A DNA stretch of 11,031 nucleotides from Thermoprotei archaeon (GTDB lineage Archaea > Thermoproteota > Thermoprotei_A > Sulfolobales > Fervidicoccaceae): positions 1 to 11,031 of the forward strand of contig JAEMPT010000059.1 of NCBI GenBank assembly GCA_022759165.1, written 5' to 3'. Both the position numbers and the translations under genes were made by a program. This document shows, in pieces, positions 5,674 through 11,031 of this stretch; the first letter of the stretch is position 1; each line of letters starts with the position of its first letter. The notes below the pieces were generated by a model that worked only from the letters and a program-made list of their open reading frames with translations, did no database searches and was not told the origin of the DNA.

Positions 5674-6825
5674 ATGGTTTCAGCCGTATATGTAAGCGGA
5701 AAAGACATAGAGACGCTTTTCCCATTACTGAAAAGGGAGAAACCAGTACCAAACTTGACTGTTCTTGGAAAGCCTGTAGCAGTGTGGGTTGCTCAGGCTA
5801 TCTTAGGAGCTGGAATTGAAGACGCGATTATGACATACCATTCGATAGCCCCCAATGTAAGGGGAACAATAGGAGAGAAAGTATCACTTTTAGAATGCGG
5901 AGAAGAGAGCGCCGTAAATTGCGCTATTGAGGCGGTTTCTCAGGCTAAGAGCAATGACATAGCTCTTATAATCGGGAGCCATATTTTCGGAGGGGATTTC
6001 CTGCGGAGCTCTATAGCTGGGTGGAACGAAGTTGGCGGCAAGTCGCTCGCTGTATTGGTGCCGGACCAGCTTTCTCTAGAAGAAAGGGCAGGTAGAATTG
6101 GGGTGGATGTTGAATTCATCGGTAAATACGTTAAAAATGCTTCGATAATCGGGGAAAAAGACATGCCTTATTTGTTTAGTGGGACGATACTCGGGGAAAG
6201 GGAAGAGATCCTGGATATGCTCAAGTCCCCAGGCAATATACGTGAAAAGATAGTGGAGTTCCTCAAAAGGACAAGGCCCTCGTTTTACATATACTCTGGG
6301 AGACATAGCTCTATAACTTCTCCATGGGCGCTTCTTGAATTGGTCAAATCGCTATTGACAGATACAGCTGGAGTATACATCAGCTCGACTGCTAAGGTTA
6401 GCCCGACGGCCGTGATCGAGGGCTCAGTTGTAATCGAAGATGGTGCCACCATTGACCACTACTCAGTCATAAAAGGACCTGTTTACATTTCAAGAGGCGC
6501 TTTCGTCGGTGCACACACCCTGTTGAGGAGTGGCGTATCCGTTGAGCCGTTCGCAGTTATAGGTGCTGGGGTAGAACTAAAAAGGAGCTATGTGGGATAT
6601 GGAGCGACGATAGGGTCTCACTGCAACGTCACGGACAGCGTCTTGGGAGAGAGGTCAACCATGAGACCCATGGTGGTAACACTCAACTTCGATGTGCATG
6701 AAGCTAAAAAGAGAGGGGAGGCTTACAAGAAAAAGGGGTCAATCATAGGTGAAGGAGCCATAGTCAATGGCGGAACTACACTGAAACCTGGCTCTGTTAT
6801 AGAACCTGGGCAAATTTATCCCTGA
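5674..6825 (+). CDS. GlmU-like protein with degenerate nucleotidyltransferase domain
   Basis: The domain plan resembles archaeal bifunctional sugar-1-phosphate nucleotidyltransferase/acetyltransferases such as Sulfolobus ST0452. An N-terminal nucleotidyltransferase-like part (about 1-225) precedes a left-handed beta-helix of hexapeptide repeats (about 235-383: AVIEGSVVIEDGATID, IKGPVYISRGAFVGAH, NGGTTLKPGSVIEPG). Position after glmS supports a role in making UDP-GlcNAc or a related sugar nucleotide. Key residues are missing, however. The usual GxGTRLxPLT loop is SGKDIETLFPLL (8-19), the metal-binding Gly-Asp is GSHIF (101-105), and the late WxDIGxPW motif reads YIYSGRHSSITSPW (205-218), without the Asp. 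Nucleotide transfer therefore looks lost. The usual acetyltransferase His context (HLSYVGD) is also not evident near RSYVGYG (304-310), so that activity is uncertain too. I give no symbol. At 383 residues it is slightly short for the family. Confidence 0.8.
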   Translation: MVSAVYVSGKDIETLFPLLKREKPVPNLTVLGKPVAVWVAQAILGAGIEDAIMTYHSIAPNVRGTIGEKVSLLECGEESAVNCAIEAVSQAKSNDIALIIGSHIFGGDFLRSSIAGWNEVGGKSLAVLVPDQLSLEERAGRIGVDVEFIGKYVKNASIIGEKDMPYLFSGTILGEREEILDMLKSPGNIREKIVEFLKRTRPSFYIYSGRHSSITSPWALLELVKSLLTDTAGVYISSTAKVSPTAVIEGSVVIEDGATIDHYSVIKGPVYISRGAFVGAHTLLRSGVSVEPFAVIGAGVELKRSYVGYGATIGSHCNVTDSVLGERSTMRPMVVTLNFDVHEAKKRGEAYKKKGSIIGEGAIVNGGTTLKPGSVIEPGQIYP

Positions 6826-6826
6826 T

Positions 6827-6864
6827 TCCCCATTTTCTTTATAGCTGAAACCTTGACATTTCAG
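6827..6864 (+). terminator. Possible terminator after the glmS operon
   Basis: A pyrimidine-rich run, CCCCATTTTCTTT, follows the stop, and an inverted repeat CTGAAA-8 bases-TTTCAG lies at 6845-6864. Archaeal transcription commonly ends at T-rich runs without needing a hairpin. The 94-base gap separates convergent genes, so termination must happen hereabouts, but the exact site is a guess. Confidence 0.3.
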
Positions 6865-6919
6865 GCACAGAAAGGAGATTAAGCTATGAAAAATGACCGT
6901 TCTAGATATGTTAAAAGCA

Positions 6920-8164
6920 TCAAATAAACATTCCACGTACCAAATCCTCGAGCGTCTCTCTCTTTCTTATCAGTTCGACTTTCCCATTGTCCCTGACAAT
7001 AACCTCTGCGGGCCTCGGCCTCAAGTTATAATTTGAGCTCATCGAATAACCATAAGCCCCCGCATCCAACAAAGCTATCAAGTCACCTTCTTTAACAACC
7101 TGAATCTTTCTTCCATGAGCTAGAACGTCTCCGCTCTCACAGTAATTTCCAACGATGTGAGCCTCTATCTCAGCTGCATCCTTTGCTAGCTTTACTGGCA
7201 CTATCTCATGGTAGGCACCATATAGCGCTGGTCTTATAAGATGTCCCATTCCCGTGTCGACGCCTACAAAGTAAGTGCTTTCATCAGATGATTCCACCTT
7301 CTTGATATCAGTAACCCTAGCAATGAGTATGCCTGAACTTGCAACTAGGTACCTCCCCGGCTCAACTAGAAGCTTTAGCTCCTTTCCGGTGCTATCTCTG
7401 TATTTCTCCATAACACCGGAAAGCGATTTACCGAGAGAAAGTATATCCAATGAGGGATCGCTTCCTCTATACGAAATCGCGAATCCCCCTCCGACATCAA
7501 CGAACTCTATCTCTTCTATTCGTTCGGCAATTTTGAGGAGCTCCAGGAGCGCGTTTTGGTAAAGCTTCCAGTCAGTTATTCCTGAACCCATGTGAGTGTG
7601 TAGCCCTATCACTTCTATGCCGCGATCCCTCGCAAATTTTAAAGCCTCATTTACCTCCCATAGGCTTAATCCAAATTTAGTCTTTCCTCCAGTCACGAGA
7701 TAGGAATGGTATCCCCCGCCATATCCTAGGTTCAGTCTCAGAGAGATCTTCCCATTTCCGAAAAGAGCCGCGTATCTCCTCAGTTGGGACATGGATTCAA
7801 CGTTGATCAGCGCACCTGTATTAGCCACGATCCTCATATCGTCATCGCTGACGCTGTTTCCTGTGAATAAAATTGATTCCGGTGGAAATGATGCCATCCT
7901 ACCTACTAGAACCTCGTACGGCGACACGGCATCTAGACCGGCCCCCAGGTCCTTGAAAACTTTTAGAATATGTATATTTGAATTTGCTTTTGCCGCATAT
8001 AGCACTTCAAACCTATTATAGGTAAAAGCCCCCCTCAGATTCAAGAAGCTCTCCCGCATACTCGATTCGTCGTATATATATAGCGGTGTACCGAATGTTT
8101 CGGCTATTTCGTTAACAGGAACACCTCCAATGGTCAACGTGCCATCCACGTACAATATACCCAT
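6920..8164 (-). CDS. lysA: Diaminopimelate decarboxylase
   Basis: LysA removes CO2 from meso-diaminopimelate to give L-lysine, using pyridoxal phosphate; it is the last step of the diaminopimelate pathway. The fold-type III enzyme is complete: the PLP lysine in YAAKANSN (Lys59), GLHTHMGSGI (187-196), the glycine-rich phosphate loop DVGGGF (223-228), VEPGRYLVASSG (267-278), the substrate-binding YCESGD (341-346) and the C-terminal DAGAYGYSMSSNYN (367-380). Length 414 is normal. The ATG has a GGGGG ribosome site about six bases upstream. No other lysine-pathway gene is nearby. It is divergent from dphB across 51 bases and convergent with the glmS operon. Presence of LysA argues for diaminopimelate-type rather than LysW-type lysine synthesis, assuming the rest of the pathway exists. 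Confidence 0.96.
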   Translation of the reverse strand: MGILYVDGTLTIGGVPVNEIAETFGTPLYIYDESSMRESFLNLRGAFTYNRFEVLYAAKANSNIHILKVFKDLGAGLDAVSPYEVLVGRMASFPPESILFTGNSVSDDDMRIVANTGALINVESMSQLRRYAALFGNGKISLRLNLGYGGGYHSYLVTGGKTKFGLSLWEVNEALKFARDRGIEVIGLHTHMGSGITDWKLYQNALLELLKIAERIEEIEFVDVGGGFAISYRGSDPSLDILSLGKSLSGVMEKYRDSTGKELKLLVEPGRYLVASSGILIARVTDIKKVESSDESTYFVGVDTGMGHLIRPALYGAYHEIVPVKLAKDAAEIEAHIVGNYCESGDVLAHGRKIQVVKEGDLIALLDAGAYGYSMSSNYNLRPRPAEVIVRDNGKVELIRKRETLEDLVRGMFI

Positions 8165-8215
8165 TTAGAAACCCCCAACTTTTAATTAAAGACTATTCTT
8201 TAAAGTCCTTTCGAG
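8165..8215. promoter_or_regulatory. Divergent promoter gap between lysA and dphB
   Basis: In only 51 bases this gap must serve both genes. TTTAATTAAA (8181-8190) is a perfect 10-base palindrome centred about 26 bases before 8211, which fits a TATA box for dphB. A second box, CTTTAAAGAA on the - strand (8197-8206), would place the lysA start near 8175 with a short leader carrying its GGGGG site. The two boxes are so close that initiation complexes probably cannot occupy both at once. Confidence 0.4.
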
Positions 8216-9013
8216 GTGCTGGTGCATTTGCAAAAGTGCGATGGAGAGATATTCTTTGTAGGACTTGGTCTCATGGAGAAGCACATAACCGCCGAAGCTG
8301 CAGAAGCTCTTAGGGCTGCTGACAAAATTTATGTAGAAGGGTATACCAGCTTCTACTATCCCGATGTTTACACATCTTTGAAAAATCTCGGTATTCCCGA
8401 AGAAAAAATTAAGAACGTTTCCCGAAGAGATCTAGAAGATAATTCGGGGGAGGAGCTGCTTAGGCATGCTTCAATGGGAAATAAGGTTGCTTTAGCTACG
8501 GTGGGCGATCCATTCATAGCAACAACCCACTTGGCACTACGTCTACGTTTTGAAAGGTATGGGTGCAGAGTCAGGTATATGCCATCGGTAAACATTTTCT
8601 CCTATTCCATATCGAAAACAGGTTTGTTTTCCTACAAATTTGGGGAAAGTGCTACCGTTGTTTATCCTAGGGACGGGATCCTTTCGACTTATCCTTACCT
8701 GGTTCTCGAGGAGAATTTGAAAAGAGGGCTGCACACATTCTTTTTCCTAGATATCGACGAGAAGTTTGGTCCACTTAATGCAGCTGAGGCAGTGAAACTT
8801 TTGCTTAGGATAGAAAGCGAAGAGAGAAGGGGGGCCTTCACTGAAGGGACCGACGTCATCATTGTGGAAAGGGCCTCTTGGCCGGACGAGAGGATAATTC
8901 TCACTTCTGCTGGTAAGGCGAAGGAAAAGAGGCTTAATCCACCACATTCATTAATAGTTCCGGGAAAGCTACATTTTATGGAAAAAGAGTCTATAGAGGT
9001 GTTCAGGACGTGA
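8216..9013 (+). CDS. dphB: Diphthine synthase
   Basis: DphB is the SAM-dependent methyltransferase that trimethylates the 3-amino-3-carboxypropyl-histidine intermediate on elongation factor 2, the second stage of diphthamide synthesis in archaea. The tetrapyrrole-methylase-like fold is plain: FVGLGL near the start (14-19), VEGYTSFYYP (40-49), GDPFIATTH (98-106) for SAM binding, VNIFSYSISKTGLFSYKFG (125-143), and LEENLKRGLHT with FFFLDI (164-180). Length 265 agrees with the family. Family members usually begin only a few residues before FVGLGL, so the real start may be GTG 8222, which has GAGG five bases upstream, or TTG 8228, rather than GTG 8216. Its stop overlaps the next start by four bases (GTGA), showing tight coupling with the cytidylyltransferase fusion. 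Confidence 0.95.
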   Translation: MLVHLQKCDGEIFFVGLGLMEKHITAEAAEALRAADKIYVEGYTSFYYPDVYTSLKNLGIPEEKIKNVSRRDLEDNSGEELLRHASMGNKVALATVGDPFIATTHLALRLRFERYGCRVRYMPSVNIFSYSISKTGLFSYKFGESATVVYPRDGILSTYPYLVLEENLKRGLHTFFFLDIDEKFGPLNAAEAVKLLLRIESEERRGAFTEGTDVIIVERASWPDERIILTSAGKAKEKRLNPPHSLIVPGKLHFMEKESIEVFRT

Positions 9014-9726
9014 GCGAGGCTTGTGAACGCGCTTCCCTTTACATATCGATGGTAAAGGATGCCATCCAACAAGCAAAGGAAGGAGCTAGCGGGATTTCCG
9101 ATATGGAGAGGAAATTGATCGAGCTTTCGGAGCTATATTTAAAAGATTCAGAGTATTACCTCTCACTGGGAGACTGCGCTACAGCAATAGCGACTATATC
9201 ATATGCAGAAGGATTGATAGATTCTTTGGCTATCCAAGGAAAAATTAAAATAAAATGGAGAAGGATCCCCCCGAAGCGGGTTGTAATTGCTGGTACCTTC
9301 GATGTGCTTCATCCTGGCCATCTTCACTTTATCAAGGCCGCTTCGCGTTTGGGCGAGGTATTCGTTATTGTCTCTAGGGATATAAATGCTAAAAGGGCGA
9401 AGGGGAGGGACACAATTTTTCCTGAACAATCAAGGCTAGAGATGGTCAAGGCTATAAGATGGGTGAAGGATGCTGTCCTCGGAGACGAGAACGACTATCT
9501 CAAGAAAATAGTTGAACTTTCTCCCGATATAATTTTGTTAGGTCCAGACCAAAAGGTAAACGAAGATAAATTGAAAGAAGAATTGGAAAAAAGGGGCCTC
9601 GGAAACGTGGAAGTGATGAGACTGGAAAAAAGGGACGTAAGCTTCTTCCCGAACAGCACAACTTCAATAATCTTAGAGATAGTTAGAAGATTCTGTGTTC
9701 AAAGCAACGATGAAGAACATAACTGA
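9010..9726 (+). CDS. DUF357-cytidylyltransferase fusion (FAD synthase RibL-like)
   Basis: Residues about 1-80 are helical and match the archaeal DUF357 pattern (YLKDSEYYLSLGDCATAIATISYAEGLIDSL-like, 43-73). Residues 88-230 form a nucleotidyltransferase of the cytidylyltransferase superfamily: VVIAGTFDVLHPGHLHFI with the HxGH motif at 101-104, VSRDINAKRAKGRD (121-134), and NSTTSIILEI (215-224) in place of the usual ISSTxI. The separate archaeal enzyme closest in type is RibL, which transfers AMP from ATP to FMN to give FAD. This protein is probably a RibL-like FAD synthase, but another cytidylyltransferase-family substrate cannot be excluded. GTG starts within the dphB stop, so translation is coupled; no metabolic link to diphthamide is evident. 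DUF357 has no known function. Confidence 0.85.
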   Translation: MSEACERASLYISMVKDAIQQAKEGASGISDMERKLIELSELYLKDSEYYLSLGDCATAIATISYAEGLIDSLAIQGKIKIKWRRIPPKRVVIAGTFDVLHPGHLHFIKAASRLGEVFVIVSRDINAKRAKGRDTIFPEQSRLEMVKAIRWVKDAVLGDENDYLKKIVELSPDIILLGPDQKVNEDKLKEELEKRGLGNVEVMRLEKRDVSFFPNSTTSIILEIVRRFCVQSNDEEHN

Positions 9727-9769
9727 AGATCTCATTCTAGAGAGGAGCTAGAGAAAAGCGATTAATAAC

Positions 9770-10819
9770 CTAGAGGACCCTCAGTACAAATGGATTCTGA
9801 GGTCTACCATTTATTTCCAGCTTAACGTCCAATATAAGCTCCGCGACCTTCGCATTGGTAAGGGCGTGTTCTGTTAACATCGCTCCTCCGATCTCGGATC
9901 CTCTCCCGGCTAGCGCTGCTAAGGGGATCGCCATGTCGGACATATGTCTGTCTAACGCCATCTCCGTTGACAGATCTTGCACTAGCTTCATGGCCGCTTC
10001 TTCTCCAACCGTCTCAGCCCTTTTTCCCCTTTCCCCCAATGAGTCAGCACCCAATATAGAAGATTCCGTGTATGCAATGAGCGTCACGGAAGATCCTGGG
10101 TCCAAAGAGCGTTTGCCAGCGGAGTCGTCTTCTATTGACTGAATTATATTCAATTCTCTGAACGATTCAGCGACCAAACGTGAAGCGGAGCTCGCTTGCC
10201 TCTCTGCTACATGCCTCGGTAGATTGTGCGCTACGCTCTTCACCTCTATCTTTTTCAAGCCACCCCTCTTTACTAGACGGAATGGTTTTATAGAACCAGG
10301 CGGCTCATCTATATATATTTTCACAAGGCCGCCCCCTTTTGGATAGTACCCCCTTTTTAGAATCTCGAATGAAAAAGCTATGCCTATTCTTTCTGCGATC
10401 TCCTTCACTACACTGGCGAAATAGTCAGAGGTAGGACTCCATTTAACATCCGTGCCACCCCTTATTTCTAAGGAAGTTGGTCCAGGCAAGAATGGAAGGA
10501 TCGGCAATACGGCTTGTGCTATTAATGTTACGCTACCTGCTGTCCCAACGTCAAATTTAAAGCTTCCTGAACGAAGTTTACCCGGAATAAATGTGATCTC
10601 TGCGCTGCCTAGCCTAGCTCCCTCTACCATCGCACCCGATAGCAGAGCAACGGCCTGTATTGCAGCGATGTGTTGATGTTGAAGTCCTGGATTCTGCCTT
10701 TTTGCCCTTATGTTGATTACTCTGACCGGCAAACCGCTGATCGCCGATAAGGCGATCGAGGTTCTGACTATCTGTCCTCCACCCTCACCGAAGCTTCCAT
10801 CTATGAGTATTGGTTCCAT
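9770..10819 (-). CDS. rtcA: RNA 3'-terminal phosphate cyclase
   Basis: RtcA converts RNA 3'-phosphate ends to 2',3'-cyclic phosphates, using ATP through an enzyme-AMP intermediate on a histidine. The family opening ILIDGSFGEGGGQIVRTSIALS, split here as residues 4-25, is intact. Other motifs are RAKRQNPGLQHQHI (38-51), GTAGSVTLIAQAVLP (92-106), RGGTDVKWSPTSDY (120-133), PKGGG (160-164) and the nucleophile region ALDRHMSDM with His292. Length 349 is normal. I chose ATG 10819 over the in-frame TTG 10834 because family members begin just before IDGS, GGGG lies about eight bases upstream, and the TATA-like box would place the transcript start at about 10833. It is convergent with the dphB pair, with a 43-base gap. 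No RtcB or RtcR gene is present. Confidence 0.96.
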   Translation of the reverse strand: MEPILIDGSFGEGGGQIVRTSIALSAISGLPVRVINIRAKRQNPGLQHQHIAAIQAVALLSGAMVEGARLGSAEITFIPGKLRSGSFKFDVGTAGSVTLIAQAVLPILPFLPGPTSLEIRGGTDVKWSPTSDYFASVVKEIAERIGIAFSFEILKRGYYPKGGGLVKIYIDEPPGSIKPFRLVKRGGLKKIEVKSVAHNLPRHVAERQASSASRLVAESFRELNIIQSIEDDSAGKRSLDPGSSVTLIAYTESSILGADSLGERGKRAETVGEEAAMKLVQDLSTEMALDRHMSDMAIPLAALAGRGSEIGGAMLTEHALTNAKVAELILDVKLEINGRPQNPFVLRVL

Positions 10820-10853
10820 CCTGCTGCCCCGCAATTATTCATTTTTGAAAGCT

Positions 10854-10864
10854 GATTTTAAATT
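10854..10864 (-). promoter_or_regulatory. TATA-like box of rtcA
   Basis: On the - strand AATTTAAAATC lies about 40 bases before the rtcA ATG. At usual spacing transcription would begin near 10833, giving a leader of about 14 bases. The box sits about 16 bases beyond the outer edge of the tnpB right end, so the insertion stopped just short of the promoter. Confidence 0.45.
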
Positions 10865-10879
10865 CGAGGACTATTTGAT

Positions 10880-10906
10880 GTGAACTACCCCGCCCTCACG
10901 ACGGGG
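10880..10906 (-). repeat. Right-end-type hairpin, copy 5
   Basis: CCCCG (10888-10892) pairs with CGGGG (10902-10906) around a partly paired loop. On the - strand it is followed by TAGTTCAC (10887-10880), equivalent to the TAGCTCA boundary at copies 3 and 4. The hairpin lies within the last codons of tnpB. If the element makes an omega RNA, this is the scaffold's 3' part, and the guide would be the - strand sequence from about 10879 downward. Confidence 0.6.
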
Positions 10907-11031
10907 CATCCCCACCTCGCGGTGAGGGATTTCCTGCTTCTTCCAGGAAACTTACTATACATCCCCTTCTCAGAGTGGTTGTATAGCAGAGGTTTCCTGT
11001 CCACAGGCTCTAAGGGCAGTCCCGACCCCGC
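10885..11031 (-). CDS. tnpB: TnpB-like RNA-guided endonuclease, C-terminal end only (partial)
   Basis: This open frame enters from beyond the right edge and runs 48 codons to a TAG stop at 10885-10887. The visible part reads AGSGLPLEPVDRKPLLYNHS, then ...MYSKFPGRSRKSLTARWGCP and VVRAG. A tail with LPxEPVDxxPL followed by a basic Lys/Arg-rich stretch and ending in xxRAG is typical of archaeal IS200/IS605 TnpB proteins. The RuvC active-site residues and zinc-ribbon cysteines would lie outside the window, so I cannot tell whether the gene is intact. No stop or frameshift interrupts the visible part, unlike the other tnpB remnants here. Its 3' end contains the right-end hairpin, as is normal where the omega RNA overlaps the tnpB 3' end. 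It belongs to a different subfamily from the GEPP...QLN copies. Confidence 0.75.
   Translation of the reverse strand, partial: AGSGLPLEPVDRKPLLYNHSEKGMYSKFPGRSRKSLTARWGCPVVRAG

Noticed and set aside
8695..9072. 125-codon - strand open frame across the dphB/cytidylyltransferase junction.
   Set aside because: Antisense to two well-supported genes; no motif or ribosome site.

Overview
The window reads as chromosomal DNA of a thermophilic archaeon, most likely a member of the Thermoproteota (Crenarchaeota). The evidence is a free-standing threonyl-tRNA editing protein that lacks a synthetase core, an archaeal diphthine synthase, an archaeal-type DUF357-cytidylyltransferase fusion, an archaeal RNA 3'-phosphate cyclase, TATA-like boxes at archaeal distances from genes, and frequent TTG/GTG starts. 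No rRNA, tRNA or CRISPR array was found.

Layout. Positions 1-515 are a gene-poor graveyard of IS200/IS605-type tnpB 3' ends: three GC-rich right-end hairpins in the same orientation, with broken C-terminal reading frames between them. After a stretch holding TATA-like boxes and a leader hairpin, a three-gene + strand operon runs 811-2621: a 69-residue unknown protein, a 135-residue protein that resembles SecB in its overall pattern, and the trans-editing ThrRS-ed. A further tnpB scrap on the - strand (2696-2785) directly abuts the stop codon of an EamA/DMT-type transporter (2786-3679, -). Divergent from that transporter is a two-gene amino-sugar operon: glmS (3825-5666) and a GlmU-like protein whose nucleotidyltransferase signature residues are missing (5674-6825). 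lysA (6920-8164, -) converges on it. lysA shares a 51-bp divergent promoter gap with a pair of overlapping genes, diphthine synthase and the DUF357-cytidylyltransferase fusion (8216-9726, +). rtcA (9770-10819, -) converges on that pair. At the right edge the last 48 codons of a tnpB gene (-) enter the window, followed by a right-end hairpin.

How the genes work together. ThrRS-ed should remove Ser from mischarged tRNA-Thr made by a catalytic ThrRS encoded elsewhere. GlmS makes glucosamine-6-phosphate, and its partner would be expected to act later towards UDP-GlcNAc or a related sugar nucleotide, but its N-terminal domain looks catalytically dead. DphB methylates the diphthamide precursor on elongation factor 2. 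LysA performs the last step of diaminopimelate-type lysine synthesis. The rest of the window is housekeeping. The most unusual points are the degenerate GlmU-like enzyme, the SecB-like gene beside ThrRS-ed, and the several tnpB 3' ends that could still act as guide-RNA (omega RNA) scaffolds.
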